Source of the DNA: Bdellovibrionales bacterium RIFOXYC1_FULL_37_79
Lineage (GTDB): Bacteria; Bdellovibrionota; Bacteriovoracia; Bacteriovoracales; Bacteriovoracaceae
Assembly: GCA_001770015.1 (NCBI GenBank)
Contig: MEQB01000026.1
Location: 1-64,000, forward strand
DNA: 64,000 nt
Direction: 5' to 3'
Part shown: piece by piece, positions 18,321 through 27,167 of the stretch
How positions within the stretch are numbered: position 1 is the stretch's first letter
How the letters are laid out: every line of letters starts with the position of its first letter
Notes under the pieces: model-generated
The model's input: only the letters and a program-made list of their open reading frames with translations
What the model was told of the DNA's origin: nothing
Databases searched by the model: none
Program-made: the position numbers and the translations under genes

Positions 18321-18773
18321 TTAGTGCTTGGATCTGATCAGTTTCCAATAGGCGGACAGCTCCTTGGGGGGCAAGACATCCGAAATTTTCATGGAATAGT
18401 TGGCATTAAACCCACATTCAATTCCCCGCAAAGCAATTTCTTTCAAGGTTTTGATATCCGGTTTTTGCACAAAATCGAAGGCCCCGTAGCGGGAAACCTC
18501 AAACATCAAATTCTCAGTACCAAAACCAGTATAAAAAATAATCGGACACTGATACCCCTCCTCCCTGACTTGCCTTATCACATCCACCCCGTTTATCCCA
18601 GGCATGACCATGTCACAAATAGCACAGTGAATATTTTCGGTCCGAAAGATCTCCAACGCCTCAAGACCATCTTTGGCGGAAAAAATTTTTTCCACATAGT
18701 TGGTTAACTCCCTGACCACTAAGTAAATAATCGCCGGATCATCATCAATGATGAGCAAATTACCTTGTTTCAT
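18321..18773 (-). CDS. Stand-alone response regulator receiver protein
   Basis: This 150-aa protein is a CheY-like receiver (residues 5-120). The acidic pocket IIDDDP, the phosphoacceptor in CDMVMPG (about residue 54), a threonine at FYTGFG and the lysine in FVQKPD are all present, so it should be phosphorylated. The last 30 residues are not a recognisable output domain. The start overlaps the end of the Nudix/adenylyltransferase gene by 14 nt and is preceded by AAGGA. The partner kinase is not evident nearby; CheA is 8 kb away on the other strand. Confidence 0.88.
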   Translation of the reverse strand: MKQGNLLIIDDDPAIIYLVVRELTNYVEKIFSAKDGLEALEIFRTENIHCAICDMVMPGINGVDVIRQVREEGYQCPIIFYTGFGTENLMFEVSRYGAFDFVQKPDIKTLKEIALRGIECGFNANYSMKISDVLPPKELSAYWKLIRSKH

Positions 18774-19719
18774 GACCGTTCCTTATTTTGGTTGATGAGA
18801 CATGTCTGTATTCATGGTCTGCTAAAATAGTGATCTCCATTTTTTTATTCATTATCAGTAATTCATTTTTAATAAGACCCCTTTCATTATCGTTTAAATC
18901 ACGGGGAACCACAAACAGAAAATCCATCGCCGCCATTAAAGCAGGGGCGTTTTCCCATTTTTTTAAAGCCGCAAATTGATCATCTCCCACCAATAAGCCT
19001 TTTTTCCTGGCAGTTATTTTTAAAAACCAATTCGCCGTAGGATTGGAATTTTCTTTGCCATAAAACCCTGGATAAATAACGACCTCATTAGGTTTAAGTT
19101 GAGCTTGCAGATGCTTAAAGGCCTGGTAATAACAAAAATGCTCCTCAGTAATTACCTCTTTTTTCCATGGACTGGTATCAGGCACAATCACCAACAGTTT
19201 ATCCTGATGAGCTTTTAAAAAAAGCTTGATACAGGCGTTATGACCCTCATGCCAGGGATTGAAACTCCCTCCAAAAAAGACCACCTCCGTTGGAAACGGA
19301 GTATCGAGCAAGGGAAAAAGCCTGCCCAAGGCCTCACACAGGATGGCACCATGATCGAAAGCCAGCTTTTCAATTTTTACCAGATCAACCCAGACCGCCC
19401 TTTGGGCATCGTCTTTGGCCTTGATTGGTGGACAACTGTCCAAGATAAACAAAAACGGATAAGTGTGGGTTTCCCCTCGGGGATCACGCCCACTTTTTTG
19501 TCTGACCTCTAAAACAATCGCCTGTTCTTTTTTTAACAGCAGGTCAGTTTCCTCATAGAGTTCCCGTAAACATCCATCCAGCGGATCTTCGTGGTGTTCC
19601 AAAAAACCGCCTGGAAAGGCCCACTCTCCTTGAAAAGGAGGATTTTTTCTTTTAATCAGCAATACCTTATGCCTGGTTTGCGACTTGAAAAAAACAATTG
19701 CATCAGCAGTTTTATGCAT
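18760..19719 (-). CDS. Nudix hydrolase - nicotinate/nicotinamide mononucleotide adenylyltransferase fusion
   Basis: This 319-aa protein has two domains. Residues 1-130 are a Nudix hydrolase with the box G38-x5-E44-x7-R52-E53-LYEE; the usual glycine near the end of the box is aspartate. Residues 145-319 are a nucleotidyltransferase of the NadD/NadM type with [11 protein letters not shown] (HxGH at 157-160) and the C-terminal SSTKIRNG motif. The likely role is NAD synthesis joined to ADP-ribose or related hydrolysis. Known bifunctional NadM-Nudix enzymes have the transferase first; here the order is reversed. It overlaps pgi by 8 nt upstream and the receiver gene by 14 nt downstream. Confidence 0.85.
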   Translation of the reverse strand: MHKTADAIVFFKSQTRHKVLLIKRKNPPFQGEWAFPGGFLEHHEDPLDGCLRELYEETDLLLKKEQAIVLEVRQKSGRDPRGETHTYPFLFILDSCPPIKAKDDAQRAVWVDLVKIEKLAFDHGAILCEALGRLFPLLDTPFPTEVVFFGGSFNPWHEGHNACIKLFLKAHQDKLLVIVPDTSPWKKEVITEEHFCYYQAFKHLQAQLKPNEVVIYPGFYGKENSNPTANWFLKITARKKGLLVGDDQFAALKKWENAPALMAAMDFLFVVPRDLNDNERGLIKNELLIMNKKMEITILADHEYRHVSSTKIRNGHETR

Positions 19720-21334
19720 GGTTATAGTGTCTAAATTTCTCGATCAATTTATTAGTGGATGAATCGTGCTGTAATCTGGTTTTTTCCGTGCTCTTTAGTT
19801 CTTGCAAAACTTTTTTAGCGAGCACCTTGCCCAGTTCCACCCCCCATTGGTCAAAGGAATTAATATCCCAAATAATTCCTTGAACAAAAATTTTATGTTC
19901 ATACATAGCAATTAAATTGCCAAGCGTTCGAGGACTGAGTTGCAAGGCCATAATCGTTGAGGAAGGACGGTTGCCACTAAAGGTTTTAAAGGGGATCAAG
20001 GGGGCCAAAACCCCTTCGTGCTCGAGCTCCTCTTTATTTTTACCGAAGGCCAAGGCCTGTGATTGGGCAATTAAATTTGCCATCAGCTTGGGGTGATGAT
20101 CACCCAGATTATTAAGAGGTTTAAAAAAACCAATAAAATCACAAGGAATAAGTTTGGTGCCTTGATGAATCAATTGATAAAAAGCGTGCTGGCCATTAGT
20201 ACCCGGCTCTCCCCAAATAATCGGGCCAGTTTGATAATCCACCTCGACACCATCTCTGGTCACCGACTTGCCGTTGGATTCCATATCCCCTTGTTGAAAG
20301 TAGGCCGGAAATCTATGCAGGTATTGATCGTAAGGCAAAATCGCATGGGTTTCGCATTGGAAAAAATTATTATACCAGATTCCAAGCAACCCCATGATAA
20401 CTGGAATATTTTTTTCAAAGGGCGCATTTTTAAAATGATTATCCATTTCATGAAAACCCTTTAGAAGCTCGATGAAGTTTTCTGAACCAATTTTAATCAT
20501 GACCGAAAGACCGATGGCGGAAGTTACCGAATAGCGCCCTCCGACCCAGTCCCAGAATTCAAACATATTGTTGACATCAATCCCAAACTCCTCCACTTTT
20601 TGCTGGTTGGTGGAGAGGGCCACAAAATGTTTGGCAATCGCTTTTTCATCCCGCAAAATACTCAGCAGCCATTTCCTGGCGGTAGTGGCATTGGTCATGG
20701 TTTCTTCGGTCGTAAAGGTTTTGCTGGCGATAATAAAGAGCGTTTCTTCTGGATTGATTTTCTTAAGAGTTTCCGCCATATGGGTACCATCTACATTGGA
20801 TACAAAATAATTTTCAATATCATTTCTACCATAATATTTTAAGGCCTCAGCTACCATAAGAGGCCCCAGATCAGATCCTCCAATCCCAATATTAACGATA
20901 TTTTTAAATTTTTTTCCGGTGTACCCCGCTAAACTTCCATTACGAACTTTATCTGAAAACTGAATCATCTGTTCGATGACCCTGTTCACATCATCCATAA
21001 TATTTTTCCCATCCACCATGATTTTGGTATTACTTCGATTTCGCAGAGCAATATGCAGTACTGGACGGTTCTCCGTATTATTAATTCTTTCCCCTCTAAA
21101 CATCTTGTTTATTTCCTCTGACAAATGACGTGCCTTGGCCAAAGAAATCAAATAATTAATAGTTTCTTGGGTCACCAGCTGCTTAGAAAAATCAAAATAA
21201 ATACTACTCGCCTCAATACTAAAATCATCAATGCGGTTTTTATTCTCATCAAAAAGATCTCTTAAACTGACATTTTTTATTTTCCTGTAATGATCCTCTA
21301 ACACTTTCCATTCTTTTAAATTTTTGATGGCCAT
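19712..21334 (-). CDS. pgi: Glucose-6-phosphate isomerase
   Basis: Pgi interconverts glucose-6-phosphate and fructose-6-phosphate in glycolysis and gluconeogenesis. The 540-aa sequence has the conserved [12 protein letters not shown] motif, the catalytic-region segments DMESNGKSV and [19 protein letters not shown], and a C-terminal [11 protein letters not shown]. Length is close to the roughly 549-aa bacterial norm. It is divergent from pckA across a 166-nt gap and overlaps the Nudix fusion gene downstream by 8 nt. The start at 21334 follows a CCTGGAG-like ribosome-binding site on the minus strand. Confidence 0.97.
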   Translation of the reverse strand: MAIKNLKEWKVLEDHYRKIKNVSLRDLFDENKNRIDDFSIEASSIYFDFSKQLVTQETINYLISLAKARHLSEEINKMFRGERINNTENRPVLHIALRNRSNTKIMVDGKNIMDDVNRVIEQMIQFSDKVRNGSLAGYTGKKFKNIVNIGIGGSDLGPLMVAEALKYYGRNDIENYFVSNVDGTHMAETLKKINPEETLFIIASKTFTTEETMTNATTARKWLLSILRDEKAIAKHFVALSTNQQKVEEFGIDVNNMFEFWDWVGGRYSVTSAIGLSVMIKIGSENFIELLKGFHEMDNHFKNAPFEKNIPVIMGLLGIWYNNFFQCETHAILPYDQYLHRFPAYFQQGDMESNGKSVTRDGVEVDYQTGPIIWGEPGTNGQHAFYQLIHQGTKLIPCDFIGFFKPLNNLGDHHPKLMANLIAQSQALAFGKNKEELEHEGVLAPLIPFKTFSGNRPSSTIMALQLSPRTLGNLIAMYEHKIFVQGIIWDINSFDQWGVELGKVLAKKVLQELKSTEKTRLQHDSSTNKLIEKFRHYNHA

Positions 21335-21500
21335 AGCAAACTCCAGGTAAACTGAATTAAAACCTATGCCTATAATATAACAATTAGTGGCAGTATCGGG
21401 CCATTTATTTTTATATATATGGGACGCTATTAATTATCTTGATCAAGCGAATAACTGCTCCTATTATGTTGAATATCTGACTTATTTATTCGGAGTATCT

Positions 21501-23210
21501 ATGAAACATCTACAAAAATCCCTTGATGATTTTCTCAATGTTTATCCCAACAAAAAATATAATTTAACTAAAAGTGCACTAATCGAAGAAAGTGTTTTAA
21601 ACAAGGAAGCTTTTATCACTAAAACGGGCAATCTGGCGACCTGGACCGCGCCTGATTCCACTGGTAGAAGTCCTGATGATACCGTCACTGTTCGAAGGCA
21701 ATCTGCTAACGATTGTATTGATTGGTCCAGTAAAAACAATATCGCAATAACTGAAGAAACTTTTGATATGATTTTTGATGATGCCCTGGAGTTTTTAAAA
21801 CAAAAAGAAAAACTCTACATTCAAGATAAGGCCATCGGAGCTGATCATCGTTTTGCACTCCCTCTTAAAATTATTACCGACCGGGCCTTGGGAGGGGTTT
21901 TTTCGGAAAATATGTTCCGGGAAATCCCGGCCAACATTAAGGAAAGCTGCTTTTTCAATAAAACTTTTACCCTGATTACCCTGCCTTCTGACAAACTATC
22001 ACCGGAAAAATACCAAAATCGATTAAGAAAGCTGCCTAGTGGACAAACCTCCAGCATGGTCATTGCGATGGATCTGGATCGCAAGATAGCAATCATTATC
22101 GGTTCGAGCTATCTGGGCACCATGAAAAAAACCATTTTCACGGTGATGAATTATTATCTTCCGTTAGAAGGGGTCTTGCCACTGCACTGTTCTGCCAATG
22201 AAGGGCAAAGCAAAGATACTGCCATCATGTTAGGCCTTTCAGGTACCGGTAAAACCACCCTTTCCGCCGATCCCAAAAGAAAACTATTGGGTGATGATGA
22301 ACATGGTTGGTGCGATCATGGTATTTTTAACTTTGAAAACGGGTGCTACGCCAAAATGCTTGATATGACGAAAGATGCTGAACCGGAAATCTGGGAGGCC
22401 ATCATGCATCCCGATGACTACCAAAACCATGGTGCCATTATTGAAAATGCCTTTATGTATCCAAGTGGCGAGTTTGACTTCTTTGATTCCAGATTAACCC
22501 AAAATTCCCGCGCCTCCTATCCTCTCACCTATTTAAAAAACATTAAAAATTCCTCCATGGGCGCTCCCCCTAAAACCATTATCTTTCTAACCGCTGATGC
22601 CTACGGGGTCATTCCTCCCATCGCCAAACTCAACCATGACCAGGCCATGTTATGGTTTTTAATGGGTTATACCAGTAAACTTGCCGGAACAGAAAGAGGC
22701 GTCAAGGAACCTCAGGCCACTTTCTCCCGTTTTTTTGGTGCTCCTTTTATGCCCAGCAATCCTGCTATTTATGCCAAAATGCTGGGAGATAAAATCGATA
22801 AATATAAAACCAACGTTTTTTTAATTAATACCGGCTGGGTCGGCGGCAAATTTGGAGTGGGTAAAAGGATTAAACTGGCCTACACCAGAAGCATGTTGGA
22901 GGCTGCCATCTGTGGTAAACTTGACCAGGTTGAATATTCTTTTGATGAAATTTTTCAGGTCAATATTCCCAAAACCTGCCCAGACGTACCCACTGAAATT
23001 TTAAACCCCAAAAACATGTGGGGGAATGAGACTCTCTTTCTCACCACTGCCCACGAACTGGCCAAACAGTTTCAAATCCATTTTGATAAATCTTTTGCCA
23101 ACCACCAGATTAGTGATCAGGTGGCCCAATGCTGTCCGGGTAAAAATTTTACAAAACCACTCACGAGTGTTGCTTCCCAACTAAAACCTGATTATACTCT
23201 AACTGATTAA
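21501..23210 (+). CDS. pckA: Phosphoenolpyruvate carboxykinase (ATP)
   Basis: PckA converts oxaloacetate and ATP to PEP, the first committed step of gluconeogenesis. The 569-aa protein has the kinase-1 P-loop GLSGTGKTTLS, the metal-binding GDDEHGW and the nucleotide-side segment ERGVKEPQATFSRFFGAPFMP. The open frame extends upstream to 21387, but the ATG at 21501 is preceded by CGGAG at good spacing and begins with typical family sequence, so I take 21501. The length is slightly above the common 530-540 aa. It ends before a bidirectional terminator shared with the enolase-like gene. Confidence 0.96.
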   Translation: MKHLQKSLDDFLNVYPNKKYNLTKSALIEESVLNKEAFITKTGNLATWTAPDSTGRSPDDTVTVRRQSANDCIDWSSKNNIAITEETFDMIFDDALEFLKQKEKLYIQDKAIGADHRFALPLKIITDRALGGVFSENMFREIPANIKESCFFNKTFTLITLPSDKLSPEKYQNRLRKLPSGQTSSMVIAMDLDRKIAIIIGSSYLGTMKKTIFTVMNYYLPLEGVLPLHCSANEGQSKDTAIMLGLSGTGKTTLSADPKRKLLGDDEHGWCDHGIFNFENGCYAKMLDMTKDAEPEIWEAIMHPDDYQNHGAIIENAFMYPSGEFDFFDSRLTQNSRASYPLTYLKNIKNSSMGAPPKTIIFLTADAYGVIPPIAKLNHDQAMLWFLMGYTSKLAGTERGVKEPQATFSRFFGAPFMPSNPAIYAKMLGDKIDKYKTNVFLINTGWVGGKFGVGKRIKLAYTRSMLEAAICGKLDQVEYSFDEIFQVNIPKTCPDVPTEILNPKNMWGNETLFLTTAHELAKQFQIHFDKSFANHQISDQVAQCCPGKNFTKPLTSVASQLKPDYTLTD

Positions 23211-23301
23211 TAACTTAAAAATCAGGGTTAACGGTATGAGTAGGTGGTTATTTGTAATTGTGGTATTTATTTTTGTATTAAAAGTAACCTTTGGTGGTTA
23301 A

Positions 23302-23330
23302 AAAAATGCCTCTAAAAAAAGAGGCATTTT
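23302..23330. terminator. Bidirectional rho-independent terminator between pckA and enolase-like gene
   Basis: AATGCCTC and GAGGCATT pair perfectly over 8 bp around a TAAAAAAA loop (23305-23328). An A run sits on the left and T-rich sequence on the right, so it can stop transcription from both convergent genes. Confidence 0.9.
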
Positions 23331-23357
23331 CTTATTCTTTATTCCCTATTTATCTTT

Positions 23358-24872
23358 TTATTCAAACAATGAAAGCTTAACTTCCTTTGGTAATCCCTCA
23401 AAACCGGCCACCAATGTCTTGATTTTTTTCTCTCTCATTTCTTCTTCTGCACGAATCAAAGGATTATAGTTTTGTAAATTTCTCTCCCCGTTAGGGGCTC
23501 CGGCCTTAAACCATAATTTATTGGTAACCGCTCCATACATAAGAGGCATATATGGCAAAAATTCACTGGAACCTTCAGTTGACCGATGGGAGAAAAAAGC
23601 CGTGAACCCGCCCTGCTTGATATTATCCAAAGCTTCCTGCAAAGATGAGATCCCTAATTTATCAAGTTCACCCATGACATATTTTAAATCTCCCCTGGCC
23701 TTTAAATATTCATTGACCTCGTCGAAGCTTCCAAGTCCCAAAACAATATCAGAAGCCAGTCTGGTTTCAGTGAAAGTACCCGCTTGATTGAGTTTTATAA
23801 GGATCGAGTTCCCACATCTTTGTGATCTATTTTTACCGGCCAAAAACGGAATAATAAAACGCATCTGGGTCACCGCTGCATCATCACAAACAATTTGCAC
23901 TCGATCACCATATTTTTCCGTCATCATTCTATGAGTTTCAAAATCCACTTCACTCCCCGGGTCCTCCATGGTTACAAAATTTTTAGAAGACGAAACCACC
24001 GACCAGTTAAATTCCACCATTTCTTCCCGAGTTTTAATGCCGCCTTTGGAAAAATGCAGATCATATTTTCCTTCACTGCGAAGTTCCGGTGTTTTTTGAA
24101 TTTCGCTAAAAGCATTATCTGTCCCGACCGCATAATCCTTATCTTGCAGTTCCAGTTGAGTAGCACATTCCCTAATTCTTTGCAGTCCTTCAAAATTATC
24201 CTCTACGGGAAAAACAAAACCGCGCTCCTTCGCCGTGCCGGTTGGTTTTCCATCTCTTACCAAATTCTTTTCAAATTGCTTGAAAAACTTCACCCCTGTT
24301 TTAAAAACATCTTTGATAGATTTATCTTTCATCGAAAAGAAAAACATTTCTTGGATATCTTGTTTGGTCCCGGGGACATGTTCCCCCCCGCATACCATAT
24401 TGAAGCCAATATTGGGAAAGTAAAATTTTTTCATCCCTTTACCGGCCATGACTTCCCACGCTTTATAACCAGAGGCTTTTAAGAGTGTTTGAAAAAAAAC
24501 CGTAGAGGCTGCTAAAGTGGCATTGCCCCCCCACTTTTTCTTATTAGGCCCGGCCTTTTTCACCAACTGCAAATCAAACTCATAACAGGCCTTTAAAATA
24601 TCTTTGGGCGTTTTGATCACCACTTTTTTTGGTAAAAGAGGGGCAATATTTTTGGCAATGGAAAGGATGGCCTTATCGTTTGGAATATAAATGGCCTCAT
24701 TTTCTCCATCGGAAGTCCCTTTGGCAATACCATTGCGCTCCTCTATAATAAAACTTTCTTTGCCTCTTTTCACCGAAGCACTCATCACTCCTTCCAAAGT
24801 AAAAGCCGCATACGAGGATAAAATCTCTCTGCCTTTTAAACTAAAATTGGAAACAATCGTCTCACGTGCCAT
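23358..24872 (-). CDS. Divergent enolase-family protein
   Basis: This 504-aa protein clearly belongs to the enolase fold but is far from typical enolase (about 430 aa). Equivalents of the metal ligands are present in VGTDNAFSE, in MEDPG and in VCDDAAVT. The catalytic lysines are represented in ILIKLNQAGT and in LWFKAGAPNGER. The substrate loop normally SHRSGETED reads SHRSTEGSSEF, and the GGxHAxN loop reads GGEHVPGT. Insertions account for the extra length. The start at 24872 has AAGGAG upstream; a frame extension to 24896 lacks one. It may be the organism's enolase or a paralogue with altered substrate. Proximity to pckA and pgi favours a glycolytic/gluconeogenic role. Confidence 0.85.
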   Translation of the reverse strand: MARETIVSNFSLKGREILSSYAAFTLEGVMSASVKRGKESFIIEERNGIAKGTSDGENEAIYIPNDKAILSIAKNIAPLLPKKVVIKTPKDILKACYEFDLQLVKKAGPNKKKWGGNATLAASTVFFQTLLKASGYKAWEVMAGKGMKKFYFPNIGFNMVCGGEHVPGTKQDIQEMFFFSMKDKSIKDVFKTGVKFFKQFEKNLVRDGKPTGTAKERGFVFPVEDNFEGLQRIRECATQLELQDKDYAVGTDNAFSEIQKTPELRSEGKYDLHFSKGGIKTREEMVEFNWSVVSSSKNFVTMEDPGSEVDFETHRMMTEKYGDRVQIVCDDAAVTQMRFIIPFLAGKNRSQRCGNSILIKLNQAGTFTETRLASDIVLGLGSFDEVNEYLKARGDLKYVMGELDKLGISSLQEALDNIKQGGFTAFFSHRSTEGSSEFLPYMPLMYGAVTNKLWFKAGAPNGERNLQNYNPLIRAEEEMREKKIKTLVAGFEGLPKEVKLSLFE

Positions 24873-25099
24873 CTTTAACTCCTTATGAATAATCAATTTA
24901 TAGTGAATTCTACATGTATTTTAATTAAGACGCTAGCAACATAAAAAAAACCATCCATAATAATAGCAGACCATTTGGATCAAATACTGGCGTTTTGCTT
25001 TTATTTGGGTATTATTTTTATTTTTTTATTTATTTATATTGCTTGCTCAGGTTAACATAGATGGGTAGTACCCTTTTGAAATAACGCTAAATGAGTTGA

Positions 25100-27082
25100 A
25101 TGATGATACAGTTAAGCCCAGCTGAACAAGAAACTATTTATGGCCTTGCGGAAAAAATTCTTGGCATCAGCCAAAAAGGTAAATTTAGAAAAAACATTTT
25201 GGTTAGAAATATTGAACTGCGAATTTCCCAAACCAAGAAAAAAAACCTTTCAGAATATTTGAATCTGGTCAATAGCGATAAAATGGAATACTGTCATTTT
25301 GTTTCTGCGCTTACCATCCATACGACCAACTGGTTTCGCGAACCACCTCATTTCGTTGAATTGGAAAAATACCTCAAAAGAAATATGTCCAAGTTGATAT
25401 CCAGGCCATTTGTCATCCTGTCCGCCGCTTGTTCCACCGGCGAGGAAAGTTTTTCGCTTGGACTTTTGATGGAAAAAATTAAAAGGGAACATCCCGAATT
25501 TGATTATCGGCTAATCGCCAACGATATTGATCCGGTCAGTGTCTCGCATGCCAAGCGCTCACTTTTTCCCAAAGCCGAAGTGTCCTCCATTCCCAAACAA
25601 TATCACCCCGATATCCTGATTGGAAAAAACCAATTCGAAGATTTTTTTACAGTTGCAAAAAATATCCGTGAACGCATCACCTTTACCAACGAAAATATTC
25701 TTCATCTCAATTTAGATCCGGCAGTTAAATTTGATATCATTTTCTGTAGAAACGTGCTCATTTATTTTGAATTCGAGAATATTCAAAAAATAGTCAACGT
25801 ATTTATAAGCCGACTTCAACCAAACGGCATTTTGTGTTTAGGCCATAGCGAGGCCCTCAATTCACCCGAAACTTTTGGACTCAAACTGACCTGGAATAGC
25901 AGCTATATTGTGGCCAAAAGTAATGATGATGCCAAAAATAAAGAAAGAAAACTCAATCCGCCCTCCACCTCCGAGGCGTTACATGAATCTTTAAAGGAGG
26001 ATGCCAATAAGTATGACACTTTGGCCAATGAAAACACTTCTTCCTCGTCCCTCCCGTCGAAGGAAACCAAACCCAAAACCATTTTAGTGGTGGATGATTC
26101 CATCACCGTCCGAAAAGTTTTGGAAAAACTCTACCAGCAACACGGTTTTAAAGTTCTCCTCGCCCAGGACGCCAAACAAGCAAACGTTTTATTGACCACA
26201 TATTTGAAAGATATTTCCTTGATCTCCCTTGATTTACATATGCCCGAAATTTCCGGCCAGGAATGGTTATCTCAAATACGCAGTCGGGGTATCACCATTC
26301 CGGTGATTGTCATCACCGATGCCCACTCTGACGAAGCCTTTGAAGTTTTGGGTGCCTTGGAACGGGGAGCACAGGATTATCTCAACAAATCCGAATTGCA
26401 TCAGGATGCCAACCTGGCGGTTGAAAAAGTCAAGGCCATCATTGAATCCCATGAAGAAGGCGACCCATTACGCCAGTCCCCTTCTCACAAAGTCACCGGT
26501 CGCCAAACTCTTTTTCGCCCGGATGTTATTTTAATTGGGGCCAGTACCGGAGGCCCTGAGGCCCTTACCAAGTTGCTGGAAAACTTTAATCATAATTCCC
26601 CCCCCATTTTAATCGTTCAGCATATTGCGCCCAGTTTTGCAGATGCCTTTTATAAAAGACTTTGCAAAGTTTCCACCCTGTCCCCTGAAAATATCGCCGA
26701 TGGTATTCCCCTAAAGCCTGGCCATCTTTATGCAGCCACCCAAGATTTTCATATCGGAGTGGCCAAAAACAAAAACAGCTACACCTTAATAACCGACAAG
26801 TGTGATCCCATAAATCGACATCGCCCAAGCGTTGATTACCTTTACAAAACCTGCACCGGTTTTGCTGACAGGGTTGCCGGGATCCTGCTGACAGGCATGG
26901 GTGCCGACGGAGCTGAAGGGCTTTCACAACTACGATGCAAAGGAGCGATTACCTTTGTGCAAAATGAAAATTCCTGCGTGGTTTTTGGAATGCCCAAAGA
27001 AGCGATCAAGCGTAATGCACATGGATTCGTGGGGGATCTTACTCAGATAAGAAACCAAATGAACCTTTTTATAAAATTGTAA
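25100..27082 (+). CDS. CheR - receiver - CheB fusion protein
   Basis: This 660-aa chemotaxis adaptation enzyme has three parts. Residues 1-275 are a CheR methyltransferase (LSAACSTGEESFSLG SAM loop, NDIDPVSVSHAKR, FCRNVLIYF). After a linker, residues 325-445 are a receiver (VVDDS, phosphoacceptor in LDLHMPE, lysine in YLNKSE). Residues 474-660 are a CheB methylesterase with the triad serine in GASTGG, histidine in VQHIAPS and aspartate in GMGADGA. It would both add and remove receptor methyl groups. It opens a plus-strand cluster with cheA 85 nt downstream and cheW. Two adjacent ATGs (25100 and 25103) are possible starts. Confidence 0.94.
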   Translation: MMIQLSPAEQETIYGLAEKILGISQKGKFRKNILVRNIELRISQTKKKNLSEYLNLVNSDKMEYCHFVSALTIHTTNWFREPPHFVELEKYLKRNMSKLISRPFVILSAACSTGEESFSLGLLMEKIKREHPEFDYRLIANDIDPVSVSHAKRSLFPKAEVSSIPKQYHPDILIGKNQFEDFFTVAKNIRERITFTNENILHLNLDPAVKFDIIFCRNVLIYFEFENIQKIVNVFISRLQPNGILCLGHSEALNSPETFGLKLTWNSSYIVAKSNDDAKNKERKLNPPSTSEALHESLKEDANKYDTLANENTSSSSLPSKETKPKTILVVDDSITVRKVLEKLYQQHGFKVLLAQDAKQANVLLTTYLKDISLISLDLHMPEISGQEWLSQIRSRGITIPVIVITDAHSDEAFEVLGALERGAQDYLNKSELHQDANLAVEKVKAIIESHEEGDPLRQSPSHKVTGRQTLFRPDVILIGASTGGPEALTKLLENFNHNSPPILIVQHIAPSFADAFYKRLCKVSTLSPENIADGIPLKPGHLYAATQDFHIGVAKNKNSYTLITDKCDPINRHRPSVDYLYKTCTGFADRVAGILLTGMGADGAEGLSQLRCKGAITFVQNENSCVVFGMPKEAIKRNAHGFVGDLTQIRNQMNLFIKL

Positions 27083-27167
27083 CTGCTATCTGTTGGTAAA
27101 ATAGATAAGTTTATTATATAATTTTTTTGTTCATTAGGTTGTTAATATTGTAACCAAGGTAATAGCG

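Noticed and set aside
21387-21500. Upstream GTG start for pckA
   Set aside because: No ribosome-binding site at 21387; the ATG at 21501 has CGGAG and fits the family start.
23895-24482. Long antisense frame of 195 codons inside the enolase-like gene
   Set aside because: It is the complement of a well-supported gene, rich in F/H/K from codon bias, and has no motif or ribosome-binding site.
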